The notes beneath the pieces were generated by a model. That model made no database searches. It was not told where the DNA came from and was given only the letters and a program-made list of their open reading frames with translations. This document shows positions 7,164 through 15,345 of a stretch of DNA of 64,000 bases, piece by piece (the stretch's first letter is position 1; every line of letters begins with the position of its first letter). Both the position numbers and the translations under genes were made by a program. The stretch is from Mesorhizobium loti (lineage in GTDB: Bacteria > Pseudomonadota > Alphaproteobacteria > Rhizobiales > Rhizobiaceae). The stretch spans positions 2,604,001 through 2,668,000 of the forward strand of contig AP017605.1 in NCBI GenBank assembly GCA_002356515.1, written 5' to 3'.

Positions 7164-9822
7164 GCTGCTCCGGCAGACGTCGCTCTCGCATCTGGGGCTT
7201 TGGCTGGGTCTGGAACTGCGGCTTCGGCTGCGCCTGGAACTCCGGCTTCGGCTGCGCACGGAATTCCGGTCTCTGCGGCTTGGAGTACACCTGCGCGGGC
7301 GGCTTTTCCTGCTTGACCTGGCGCTGCACATTTTCATTCGGCTTGTTGACCCTGACGTTCCGCTGGACGTTGACCTCGCCGCCCGCTGATCCGCCAACGG
7401 CGTTGGGGAGCTTGCGGAACTTCCTGTTCCTTTCGTTCCCGTTCGCCGAACCGGCCCCCTGCCCTTTCGGCTCCACGACCACGGCCTGGCCGGACGATGG
7501 ACGCTGCTTGCGTAGCAGCTTCTTCTGCCTGCCGCTGGGCGCATTTTGGTCGGTGAGCACGGACGGGCTGTTCGGCTTGAACTTCTGCTGGGCGCTCGAA
7601 CCCTTCCCGACCGGCGCATTGACCGTGGGGAGCTTGCGCAACTCGGCATTCTTGCCCTGACCATTGCCCTGCCCAGCCCCCTGGCCTTCCATACTGGCGG
7701 CGCCTGCATTTCCTATAGCTTGCGGGTTCCCGCCTGCCGTCCCTTGCTTGCGCAGCAGCTTCTTCTGCTTGCCTTCGGGCGCGTTTTGGTCGGTGAGCAC
7801 GGACGGGTTGTGCGGCTTGACCTTCTGCTCGGCGCTTGGCTCATTCACGGCCGGCGCACCACTGACCTTCGGGAGCTTGAGAGGCTTGCCCCCCTTGCCC
7901 TGTCCATTGGTCAGCCCGCCCTGCTGGCCATTGCCCTGTCCGATAGCGGCGCCGGCATTTCCGGTAGGCTGCTGATTGTTGCCGTCTACGGTCCCTTGCT
8001 TGCCAAGCAGCTTCTTGGACTTGTTGTTGGGCAAATTCTGACCGTTAAGCATCGGCGGCTTGCCGTTGACGAGCGGCAGCGTCTTGCCGTTGGCTCCGGG
8101 CAAGGCGTGGTCGGTGGGCAGCTTGCCACTGGTGGACAGCGTCTTCGACTGCGGCGTCGCCCCGCTGGGCTGCTGACCCTGCGTCACACCCTGGCCGAGC
8201 TTGCCCTGAGCGGCAGGGTTCTGGTTAGAGAGCGCGGCCTTCTTCTGCAGCAGCGGCGGCAGCGCAACCTTGGTCGCGATCGCGGCCGCGCCCAAGCCTG
8301 CGGCCGCGCCGAGCTTCTGGCCCGTATTGAGACCGCCCGGCGCATTGCCATTGCTCTGCCCGGCCTGATTGTTGGTCTCGTTGTTGATCGTCGTGTTGTT
8401 GATGATCAGGGTGTTGTGGATGTTGTTGAAGACAATGTCATCGGGCGGCGGCACAATGTTGTGCGGTGGGTTGACCCACACCGGCACCGGCACGAAGACC
8501 GGCACCGGCAGAACGAAGATTCCGACCGGCGGCGGCGGCGGTGCCAGTTCAATGAAGTCGCGCGGCCGCGGCGGCAGGAAGGTGACCGCCACGGGTGGCG
8601 GTGGCGCGAAATCGAATTCCGGGTCGTCGAAATAGAGCACGGGCCGGTCAACATAGATGATCTCCTCCTCCGGCGGCGGCGGCACGTCGTATTCAAAGAC
8701 CGCAAAATCCTCCGGCGGCTGCAGCGCTGCATCGAAATGCTCCAGCCGGCGGCGGGCATCCCAGGCGTGCGGGCCGTGCGGATAGCGATCAAGGTAGGAC
8801 CAGTAGGCTTCGGGCGTGTCCTGGAGCCAGGTTTCGCGCCAAGTGATCGCTTCGCGCCGCGCCGCCAGGATCGCGCGTACGCGCTTGGCCATCGGGTCGT
8901 GCGGATAAGTGACGATGAAATCCTCGTAGCCGCGCATGGTATCGCGATCGAGGGCCGCGACGTAAGCGTCGCGCGCGTTGAAGTCGCGAATCGGCTTGGT
9001 CCTCATGGTGCGGGCGTCCGCCGATGAAACCGGGGGCGCGGGCGCATCCGAAGCACGATCGAAGAAGACGAAGGGTGCGCTGACCTTCGAGGCGTTCCAG
9101 GGCACTTCCGCACCCTGCGTCACCTCGTTGACGCGCAGGCGCGTGCGGTCAAAGACGTCGCCCAACTGCAGGCCGCCTTCGCGCATCATTTCGGCCAGCG
9201 CCTGGGCATAGACGCCGTATGGCCCCTTGCCCTCGGGCACGACCGTGCCGGGAGCGGCATTGAAGGCGATCAGCATGTTCGGGTCGGGATCGACAAGCGC
9301 AAGGCCGCCAGCAAGTGGCTGATTCGACTGCGCGAAGGAATTCGGCCGCGCCGTATCAAGCACGACAATGTTGACCTTCGTCGGCAAAGCGGCCAGGGGC
9401 TTGGTGAGATCGGACACCCGCACCGCCGTGATCGGCACGTCGGCGGCATTGTTTATCTGGGCATCGACCGGCACAAAGTAGTTCTCACCTTCGAACTGCA
9501 CGCCATGGCCTGCGAGATAGACAAAGACGATTGCATCCGCACCGGCTGCGTTCACCTTGGCGAGGAAATCGCGGAATGCGCCGCGCAACGATTCCTGGTC
9601 AACGTCGCGCGCACCGACAACGTCAAACCCGGCCGCCTGCAAGGTCTGCGCGATCAGGCCGGCATCGTTGGCTGGCGTTGCGAGTGCGCCGGATTGATAG
9701 GCGGCATTGCCAATCACGAAGGCCAGGCGCTTTTCATTTTGGGCAACCGCTCCGGTCGCGAAACAGACCCCGAAAACAGTCAGCGCGACAAGGAAGCACA
9801 GGAACTTCTGGAGCATTCGCAT
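7093..9822 (-). CDS. Exported caspase-fold (peptidase C14-like) protein lacking the catalytic Cys
   Basis: The 909-residue product starts at the ATG at 9822, because a signal peptide (FLCFLVALTVFGVCFATGAVAQ) follows directly. A frame opening 65 codons earlier has no protein character. Residues 31-275 form a caspase-like domain. The His is present (YLAGHG, H106), but the usual DAC-R motif reads DTAR, with Ala158 in place of Cys (codon 9349-9351). Residues 290-430 are helical, and a Pro-rich linker with acidic PPPP runs follows. The rest is low-complexity Gln/Gly/Lys sequence with repeated blocks and a QPKP tail. It is probably a periplasmic or envelope scaffold or binding protein rather than a protease. 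Confidence 0.85.
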   Translation of the reverse strand: MRMLQKFLCFLVALTVFGVCFATGAVAQNEKRLAFVIGNAAYQSGALATPANDAGLIAQTLQAAGFDVVGARDVDQESLRGAFRDFLAKVNAAGADAIVFVYLAGHGVQFEGENYFVPVDAQINNAADVPITAVRVSDLTKPLAALPTKVNIVVLDTARPNSFAQSNQPLAGGLALVDPDPNMLIAFNAAPGTVVPEGKGPYGVYAQALAEMMREGGLQLGDVFDRTRLRVNEVTQGAEVPWNASKVSAPFVFFDRASDAPAPPVSSADARTMRTKPIRDFNARDAYVAALDRDTMRGYEDFIVTYPHDPMAKRVRAILAARREAITWRETWLQDTPEAYWSYLDRYPHGPHAWDARRRLEHFDAALQPPEDFAVFEYDVPPPPEEEIIYVDRPVLYFDDPEFDFAPPPPVAVTFLPPRPRDFIELAPPPPPVGIFVLPVPVFVPVPVWVNPPHNIVPPPDDIVFNNIHNTLIINNTTINNETNNQAGQSNGNAPGGLNTGQKLGAAAGLGAAAIATKVALPPLLQKKAALSNQNPAAQGKLGQGVTQGQQPSGATPQSKTLSTSGKLPTDHALPGANGKTLPLVNGKPPMLNGQNLPNNKSKKLLGKQGTVDGNNQQPTGNAGAAIGQGNGQQGGLTNGQGKGGKPLKLPKVSGAPAVNEPSAEQKVKPHNPSVLTDQNAPEGKQKKLLRKQGTAGGNPQAIGNAGAASMEGQGAGQGNGQGKNAELRKLPTVNAPVGKGSSAQQKFKPNSPSVLTDQNAPSGRQKKLLRKQRPSSGQAVVVEPKGQGAGSANGNERNRKFRKLPNAVGGSAGGEVNVQRNVRVNKPNENVQRQVKQEKPPAQVYSKPQRPEFRAQPKPEFQAQPKPQFQTQPKPQMRERRLPEQPKPQPPPGKKPFCGHPGEPPCSK
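7511..7598 (-). repeat. Intragenic repeat, copy 1 of the caspase-like protein tail
   Basis: This 88-base block is nearly repeated at 7751-7838, exactly 240 bases away and in phase. It encodes PSVLTDQNAPSGRQKKLLRKQ-like sequence. A more diverged third copy starts near 8003. Confidence 0.8.
7751..7838 (-). repeat. Intragenic repeat, copy 2 of the caspase-like protein tail
   Basis: In-phase partner of 7511-7598 (240-base period). It encodes NPSVLTDQNAPEGKQKKLL. Such repeats can expand or contract by recombination. Confidence 0.8.
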
Positions 9823-10180
9823 TACAATCCGCCACCCATGCAAACTACAACGCCGCAAAGATCGAAATGTTTCCCAGAAACGGTGCGAAGCAGAATCTCG
9901 CCGGCCTTGCGGCGCAAATCCATCCAAAAAAGCAGCTTTGGTTACCCTGACCCGACGCCATTGCACGTCCGCCGGTCCGGGCACCTCCTGCATGGCCTTG
10001 CTATGCGTATCGGACACGCGACGGTAGCAGAAGTCCTGTCAGGGCTTGTTGCAATTAGGCTGCTGCCAGATAAAGGCCCGCCCAGAGCTACCTAGTCTAA
10101 GGGCTATCGACATCCAAGCAGGGCATGCAGGACTCATCATTCAGAGCCTGCTAAACTTCGGCGCATATCGGAGGGATGTC
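9823..10180. other. Divergent intergenic region
   Basis: This lies between the caspase-fold gene (minus) and the O-methyltransferase gene (plus). Open frames run into it from both sides but lack protein character. It should hold both promoters. GGAGGG at 10170-10175 is the methyltransferase ribosome site. I see no clear operator. Confidence 0.4.
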
Positions 10181-11170
10181 ATGCTCAACCCGTCGCAGCA
10201 GATCATGAGGCTAGGATTCGGATTCGCCGTGTCACAGGCACTGCGCGTCATTATCGAACTCGGCATCCCCGATCTCCTGGCTGCCAGCCAACAGTCGGTG
10301 GATGAACTAGCGGCTACCACTCAGTCAGATGCTGACGCGCTTTATCGTGTAATGCGGCTTCTCGCGCCCGAAGGGGTCGTTAGGGAAGTGCTGCCCCGCC
10401 ATTTTGAGTTGACGGAGGTTGGCGCCGTGCTGCGCTCCGATCAGCCTGGCCCCCGTGACTTCGTTCATATGATCAACGGCGAGGTCTATCTTGCCTTCGA
10501 GCAGCTCATGCATTCTGTCCGCACCGGAAAGCCAGCCTTCGACAAGGTGTTCGGCAGCCCAAGGTTTGACTGGCTGTCGGCGCACCTCGAGCAGGCTGCC
10601 TTGTTTCAGCGTGCCATGGTCGCCCTGAGTCAAGGCAGCAACGAGGCAGTTGCCGAAGCTTGTGACTTCAAGCCGTTCACGCGGGTCGTCGACGTTGGCG
10701 GGGGACATGGCCAGCTTCTCTCAGCGATCCTGGCTCGCAATCCCCATTTGGACGGCGTGCTTTTCGATCTGCCTTCGGGCGTCGCGGCAGCACGCCAGGG
10801 TGCCGGAGGGGACCTGCCGCGCACCGAATTTGTTGCCGGTGATTTCTTTGAAAGCGTTCCCACCGGTGATGTCTACGTCATCAAAAAGGTCATTCACGAT
10901 TGGGACGACAGGCGTGCCGCGGTGATCCTGCAAAATTGCCGCAAGGCAATGCTGCCGAACGGCAAGGTGTTCGTGGCCGAGACGCTCGTGCCGCCGGGTG
11001 ACGAGCCGAGCCAGATCAAGGGTATCGACGTGGTCATGCTCGCCGTCACTGGCGGCCTGGAGAGAACGCAGACCCAATATGCAAGCTTGTTCGGCGCCGC
11101 TGGGCTGCGGCTTGAACGAGTGATTCAGACCCGAGGACCCATTTCCATCCTTGAGGCCTGCCCAGCCTAA
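10181..11170 (+). CDS. SAM-dependent O-methyltransferase (family 2 type)
   Basis: The 329-residue product starts at the ATG at 10181, with GGAGGG five bases before it. A frame open from 10046 lacks protein-like sequence in its first 45 codons. The N-terminal helical dimerisation domain (ALRVIIELGIPDLL, ADALYRVMRLLA) is followed by the SAM-binding core (VVDVGGGHGQLLSAIL, about 170-190; GVLFDLP). The catalytic region contains IHDWDD, with the general-base His. This is the plant-caffeate/CrtF-like methyltransferase type, which methylates hydroxyl groups on small molecules. It stands alone, so the substrate cannot be inferred. Confidence 0.9.
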   Translation: MLNPSQQIMRLGFGFAVSQALRVIIELGIPDLLAASQQSVDELAATTQSDADALYRVMRLLAPEGVVREVLPRHFELTEVGAVLRSDQPGPRDFVHMINGEVYLAFEQLMHSVRTGKPAFDKVFGSPRFDWLSAHLEQAALFQRAMVALSQGSNEAVAEACDFKPFTRVVDVGGGHGQLLSAILARNPHLDGVLFDLPSGVAAARQGAGGDLPRTEFVAGDFFESVPTGDVYVIKKVIHDWDDRRAAVILQNCRKAMLPNGKVFVAETLVPPGDEPSQIKGIDVVMLAVTGGLERTQTQYASLFGAAGLRLERVIQTRGPISILEACPA

Positions 11171-11231
11171 CGCGGCATGGTCCACGTCGCGCACTGAACC
11201 GAACACTACAAGCCGTCCCTCCGAGTTTCGA

Positions 11232-11498
11232 TCAAGGGAGCGAAACCACGAATGCCTCTGTCTGCACTTTCTCCATCCTGAATTCCTCGCCGCATTCCTG
11301 GCGGTTTGCTTGCAGGCCGACAAGGGTCTCCGGCGGACATAGGCCGGATGGGCCGAATACCCGACTGATCTCGCGGTGGCCGTTTTCAAGGACTGACATC
11401 CTGCGCGTGTTTTGAAGCGCGGCGGCATTCATTCCTGTCCAATTTCGCAGGTTTCCTACCGCTCGCCCTTCCCGCCGACGGGTCGAGGAATCAGTCAT
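11232..11498 (-). CDS. Possible small hypothetical protein
   Basis: An 88-codon frame opens at the ATG at 11498. Its second half (MSVLENGHREISRVFG to EECGEEFRMEKVQTEAFVVSLP, with minor gaps) looks like a compact protein, and a start at the internal Met is also possible. The upstream frame carries istB remains, so the gene may border or have been cut by the old IS21 insertion. No family is recognised. Confidence 0.3.
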   Translation of the reverse strand: MTDSSTRRREGRAVGNLRNWTGMNAAALQNTRRMSVLENGHREISRVFGPSGLCPPETLVGLQANRQECGEEFRMEKVQTEAFVVSLP

Positions 11499-11639
11499 GA
11501 TCGCAGTGCCACGCAGAAGAACGCCCAACGGTCCGCGGAAAGATTCGCAGCGGCGCAATTTTGCGATGTTCCGGACCAACGTGTCGGAGCTGGTCGGGGT
11601 TGCGCAAGCGGGCTGGATCGGCGGGTGCTGAGGGTCAGG

Positions 11640-11925
11640 CGCGGTTTTGAAGCGCCAGCTCTCTCGTTGCCGGTCTCGACGATATCGCATTGATGGGTCA
11701 GGCGATCGAGGAGCGCCGTGGTCATTCTTGACATCACCGAAAACGGGAGGCCATTCCCCAAAAGGTGGTGGTGACGATGACCGAGGTCTGCTCGGAGAGG
11801 CGGCTGATCAGATGGAACAGCAATTGGCGGACTGATTGGGCGAAGGCAGATAGCCGCGTTCATCGACAAGGACGAAATCCCGTGCGGCCGAGATAGCCGG
11901 CCATGCGAACGGTCACCGGCCAAGC
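11640..11925 (-). pseudogene. istB: Remnant of IS21-type istB (helper ATPase)
   Basis: Pieces of IstB appear in several frames on the minus strand: FVLVDERGYLP, LLFHLISRLSEQTSVIVTT, MTTALLDRLTHQCDIVETGN and ESWRFKT, in the right order but separated by frameshifts. The Walker A half and istA are absent. This is a dead insertion-sequence fragment between the small gene at 11232 and the curli-like genes. Confidence 0.8.
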
Positions 11926-11984
11926 GAGCCGCCGGCGCCGAGCAATGACTATCTCCGGTCAGAGTCTCGATCGATCGTTGGCCG

Positions 11985-12398
11985 CTACCACCCGTAGCTG
12001 AAAGTGGCGCCGCCACCGCCATCGCTGTTCTGAACGACATTGGTGTCTGTGTTTCTGCCGAATTGGAAAATACCGTAGGCGTTGTCATTGCCGTTCTGCT
12101 GCAGGGTGGCGGAATGGCCGTTGCCCTCCTGCTGGATGATGCCGAGATTGCCGCGGCCGTTTTGTCCGATGCCGGCGGCGTTGCCCTGTCCCAACTGGCG
12201 GATGCTGGCGCCGTGCAGGCCGCGATACAACGAATAGACGTGCAGGCCAGTCGCCAGGGCGCCAGCGTCGCGAGCGTTGGCGGGGGCATAGGTCACAGAA
12301 ACCCAGCCTCCTGCGAAGGCCGGTGCGGACAGCGCCGCCTGGCCGATGCTGCCGGCAACCAGAGCTGCGGTAAGCGTCTTGAACATGGTGAAGGTCAT
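11985..12398 (-). CDS. Curlin-repeat protein (CsgB/CsgA-like amyloid subunit)
   Basis: The product has about 137 residues. I chose the ATG at 12398 (MTFTMFKTLTAALVAG) because GGAG lies seven bases upstream; an in-frame ATG at 12410 is the alternative. A signal peptide ends near ALSAPAFA. From about residue 60 there are curlin-type repeats with regularly spaced Gln/Asn/Gly (IRQLGQGNAAGIGQNGRGN, IIQQEGNGHSATLQQNGNDN). Such proteins are secreted and assemble into functional amyloid on the cell surface. It is the third gene after csgA-like and csgH, but a strong terminator-like hairpin separates it from csgH, so it probably has its own promoter. Confidence 0.85.
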   Translation of the reverse strand: MTFTMFKTLTAALVAGSIGQAALSAPAFAGGWVSVTYAPANARDAGALATGLHVYSLYRGLHGASIRQLGQGNAAGIGQNGRGNLGIIQQEGNGHSATLQQNGNDNAYGIFQFGRNTDTNVVQNSDGGGGATFSYGW

Positions 12399-12517
12399 CG
12401 TGGTCTCCATTTTCCGGCTGCCCCAGCCTATGGCCAACCTTCTCATTTCGCGGCTGAACCGTGCCGGAATCGGTCGTCCAGCTGTCGTTCAGTCATTTTC
12501 TCCCTGGCCTGGCGCAC

Positions 12518-12554
12518 ATGGAAAAGGGCGCCGAATGCCGGCGCCCTTTTCCAT
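12518..12554. terminator. Strong bidirectional terminator-like hairpin
   Basis: Perfect 15-bp inverted repeat (left arm 12518-12532, ATGGAAAAGGGCGCC; right arm 12540-12554) with a 7-base loop. A-rich and T-rich outer ends give a T tract on both strands. It lies after the csgH stop on the minus strand, so it should end csgA-csgH transcription. Confidence 0.85.
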
Positions 12555-12570
12555 AAATGTGGCGATGCGG

Positions 12571-12972
12571 TCAGGTTGGGCCGCCAACCCGCTTGGCGCA
12601 GCCGATGCTCTTGCCATCGACCGTGACCTTGAGCCTGGCGTCGAAGACGGCGCCCTTCGCGTCCAGCATGACGGTGCCGAGCGTCGCTGGCTTGTCAGGC
12701 GCAACGCTGAAAGGGCCGCCCTGCTCGATATTGGTGCCGCCGGTGCGACCGGCACTTTCGACATGGAAGGAATAGGTGCCGCTGACGTCTCTATCGGCAT
12801 GGGCGAGCGCCTCCAGCGAGACCATGCCGCCTTCCGGCGTGGCGCGAATCTCGCAGCGAACCGGCGCGATGGACTGGTCGGCACTGGCCATGGTCGCCAG
12901 CGCGCCCACCGGAACCAGGATCAGGGCGAGTGCCGTTATGACGGGGCGAGGATGCTTGGCGATGCGGAGCAT
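12571..12972 (-). CDS. csgH: CsgH-like curli assembly chaperone
   Basis: The 133-residue product begins MLRIAKHPRPVITALALILV, with a signal peptide ending near ATMASA and GGAG before the ATG. The mature part (VRCEIRATPEGGMVSLEALAHAD, GTYSFHVESAGRTGGTNIEQGG) is a single beta-sandwich-like domain with two Cys, as in alphaproteobacterial CsgH. CsgH is known to bind curlin subunits in the periplasm and restrain early fibre formation. Its place between two curlin-repeat genes supports this. No csgG, csgE or csgF is in the window, so the outer-membrane exporter must be elsewhere or be of another kind. Confidence 0.8.
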   Translation of the reverse strand: MLRIAKHPRPVITALALILVPVGALATMASADQSIAPVRCEIRATPEGGMVSLEALAHADRDVSGTYSFHVESAGRTGGTNIEQGGPFSVAPDKPATLGTVMLDAKGAVFDARLKVTVDGKSIGCAKRVGGPT

Positions 12973-12995
12973 GGTTCGTCTCCTTAGCGTTCGTT

Positions 12996-13024
12996 GGCCG
13001 CGGTCGCGGACTCTTTCCGCGGCC
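12996..13024. promoter_or_regulatory. Hairpin between csgA-like gene and csgH
   Basis: Perfect 8-bp arms GGCCGCGG (12996-13003) and CCGCGGCC (13017-13024) with a 13-base spacer and no T tract. It lies in the csgA-csgH intergenic transcript and may dampen read-through or stabilise the upstream mRNA, giving more subunit than chaperone. Confidence 0.5.
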
Positions 13025-13044
13025 GCCCCCAGCCGTTGCCGTGT

Positions 13045-13482
13045 TTATGGGCAGGCCTGGACGAAGGCGGCGACATTGCCGCTGCCGCCCTGGCTGACAT
13101 TGGCGTCACAGCCGTGGCCCACCTGTACGCCGGCGGCGATGTTGCCATTGCCGTCCTGCGTCAGGATGGTGGTGTGGTTGGACCCAAATTGGGCGACGCC
13201 AGCAACATTGCGGTTGCCGTTCTGATAGGTGGCTCCGTAGTTGCCGACGCCTTGCTGGCCGATAGCCGAAAGGTTGTGGCGCCCACGCTGCTGGCCGACC
13301 AGCGTGTTGAAGCGACCGTCCTGGTAGACCCGGATACGGTTCTTGAAGCCGCTCTGGGCGCCGCCAGCCGAGTTCGACCAGCCATATTGCTCGATGCTGA
13401 CGTCGTTGGCCATGGCCGGGGCGACGGCGGTGATACCGACAAGAGCGGCGAGCGCGGTTGCGATGAGAGAATTGCGGATCAT
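13045..13482 (-). CDS. Curlin-repeat protein (CsgA-like amyloid subunit)
   Basis: The 145-residue product has a signal peptide (MIRNSLIATALAALVGITAVAPAMA). It also has five or so curlin-like repeats with the N-x-A/G-x-x-x-Q-x-G-x-x-N pattern (ARFNTL-type and VGNYGATYQNGNRNVAGVAQ blocks). An AAAGGAG ribosome site lies upstream. It should be secreted and polymerise into surface amyloid that helps biofilm or root attachment. It is the first gene of the csgA-csgH unit. The end has two Cys (HGCDANV, VQACP), which is unusual for curlins and could form a cap or disulfide. Confidence 0.88.
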   Translation of the reverse strand: MIRNSLIATALAALVGITAVAPAMANDVSIEQYGWSNSAGGAQSGFKNRIRVYQDGRFNTLVGQQRGRHNLSAIGQQGVGNYGATYQNGNRNVAGVAQFGSNHTTILTQDGNGNIAAGVQVGHGCDANVSQGGSGNVAAFVQACP

Positions 13483-14348
13483 GAGAGCGTCTCCTTTGGC
13501 GGGCGGGACCGCGAGTTGAACGGCTTCTTTTTAGGAGATGCCGTTCGAACTGATGCTGAAGGCATCATTCAGTCGCGGTTCAGGAAGGAGCGGAAGCGGA
13601 TCAGCTCGGCGGAAACGATCCGCGCTCACATTGCCTTCATTACGGAATTCCCGAGCGCCTCGTTAGGCTCTCCTTCGGCTGCCAAGCGGAAATACCGTCG
13701 CGACCCCGTCAGGAATTAGAGGCCCTGGCAACAGCGCGACGGCGTGGCTCGCACGGAGTTCCCCCGACAGCGGCGACGGCGACAAAGGAGTATCCGTGCC
13801 GGTCTGGACTTCGTGCTCATTCCTTGGTCGCGGCGGCGATCATCGAGACCGCAGCTGCGATCAGGAGCTATCTGCGCGAGAAACGGTGCGCCACGAGCCC
13901 GACGGACAAGGTAGGCGCCGCCGAACCCGCCAGCTTGGCTGAAGCGAGGATTCCGATTTGGAAGGCGCGGAAGCCCAACACGGCAGATAGGGGGCAAGAG
14001 ACTAACGAGTCCGTCGACAGTGCTCGCAGTCCTCGCGAAGCCAGCAGATACGCTGTTTCCGGCGGAAGGAGTGTTAACTTGCGTACGCCACCTTTTAGCC
14101 ACCTGGATTATCCCCTCGAGATTGGTACTCGGCGCTTTGTTGTCCTTTGTTGGTGCTATATTCGATGGCCGACCTCTGGGCCTGAGATTTTTCCGGCGAG
14201 ATATCGACAAAAAGGGCCTGAGTGGCCCTCAGCTGTTGGCCAACGAGGATCGGCGAGAGAGAGCGAAAATGCGGGCGACAGCTGTCACCAATGGCAGGAT
14301 ATTCGACGCGGATGCGTTGAAGTTCAACCAAGTCCCTTGAGGTTTGCA
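13483..14348. other. Gene-poor stretch upstream of curli-like genes
   Basis: Several short frames exist on both strands but none is convincing. The first 100 bases should carry the csgA-like promoter. The rest looks like eroded coding DNA next to the glucoamylase and DMT remnants. Confidence 0.4.
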
Positions 14349-14642
14349 TCAGGTGCACGGAAGCTGATCCAGCCAACCACCCTCGAAACCTGCCCGTTGC
14401 AGGCCGTCACGAATGTACGGACACAAGCGCATCAACCGCCATAACAGTTCACTGCGTACGTTCTCAATCATCAATACGACGGGGCCTTCGTCCAGACCGA
14501 AATGCCAAGGTGAGACCCACCAGCCAAACGCCCATTTGGCTTTGCCCTGCGGGTGCGTCGGATTGAAGGATGACGCGAAACCGTACGTCCTGGTGGACTT
14601 GAGTTTAGCCTTGTGGATCCAGAAGGCGATTGTCGGCAGCAC
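14349..14642 (-). pseudogene. C-terminal remnant of a glucoamylase-like protein
   Basis: The minus-strand frame reads TYGFASSFNPTHP, WWVSPWHFGLDEGPVVLMIENVRSE and LWRLMRLCPYIRDGLQRAGF-GGWL. This matches the conserved end of the bacterial glucoamylase-like family (PF10091 type). Only about 90 residues remain of a protein usually several hundred long, and the frame is cut next to a piece of an unrelated DMT transporter on the other strand. It is non-functional, and the junction near 14645-14655 marks a rearrangement. Confidence 0.6.
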
Positions 14643-14654
14643 GATTTCCGGATA

Positions 14655-14810
14655 GCGGAAATGCCGATGGCCCCTCTCTGGGTCTGGTTATTTTTCAATG
14701 AGAGGCCTGCGATGGAAACGTTCGCCGGCGGCGCGTTGGTGCTTGTGGCGATCCTCGGAAACATCATCTTGGAGTTACGGACCAGTACGAGCACCGGGTG
14801 GATGAAATAG
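14655..14810 (+). pseudogene. C-terminal remnant of an EamA/DMT transporter
   Basis: The plus-strand frame reads AEMPMAPLWVWLFFNERP followed by ETFAGGALVLVAILGNII. This is the signature of the last two membrane helices of an EamA-type DMT permease (normally EP-LAPLWAWL--GE, then GG-LVL). The remaining eight helices are missing. It is not a copy of the receiver-fused transporter at 15346-16899, whose last helices differ. Confidence 0.6.
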
Positions 14811-15345
14811 GTCAGGATAGCGGCGAGTTCGGGCGAGGGGCAGGCCTCGATCATGGCGCGGTTCGCCCGTCGCTTCACCCGCCCAGCAGGGCTACAACCC
14901 TCGCCGGGAACGAACTCAAACTGGATAGAAACGGGGGCAACGTCAACGTCTATGGTGATTATCGACCCCGACAGGGCCGCGCCCAGCCGCCCACCGTTCC
15001 GACAACACCGCGCGGAGGCCCCACGAAGCGGTCTGTCCGCAACCACCCCAGAGCTTCCCGACTACGGTCGCGCCATCGCCGACATCTGCCAAAATCCGAA
15101 ATCCCCATAGCCATCGCTTGTGGCCGGCGGGTTCCTTTCTCGGGGACTTTCGTACGCCTGCCGACGCCCGAAACTCTTCACGGAAGCAGACGGACCGCTT
15201 TCGGGACGGCGGTGCTGGAAACACGACTTTGCAGTCAGGAGCACTGCCCGGTCTTAGCAGCGATCTCTCTGGCTTGGCTGGGAGCAGTCACCCGATTGTT
15301 AGGAAAAATTTGCCATGCTGCCTGGTAATCGTTGTCTTAGTCTGT
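14811..15345. other. Gap without a recognisable gene
   Basis: No frame has convincing protein character or a ribosome site. It lies downstream of the receiver-transporter gene and of the DMT remnant, and probably consists of decayed sequence. I see no clear terminator hairpin. Confidence 0.35.

Noticed and set aside
7511..8056. Regular 240-base repeats considered as a CRISPR array
   Set aside because: Repeat units are coding, in phase and 88 bases long with similar spacers. No cas genes are present.
7546..9027. Long open frame antisense to the caspase-like gene
   Set aside because: It mirrors the GC-rich, repetitive codons of the real gene. It has Arg-rich composition, no domain and no ribosome site.
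11495..12289. 264-codon minus-strand frame across istB remains and the curlin gene
   Set aside because: Only a short part carries real istB sequence. The rest is out of frame with the curlin-repeat gene, which has clear repeats and a signal peptide.
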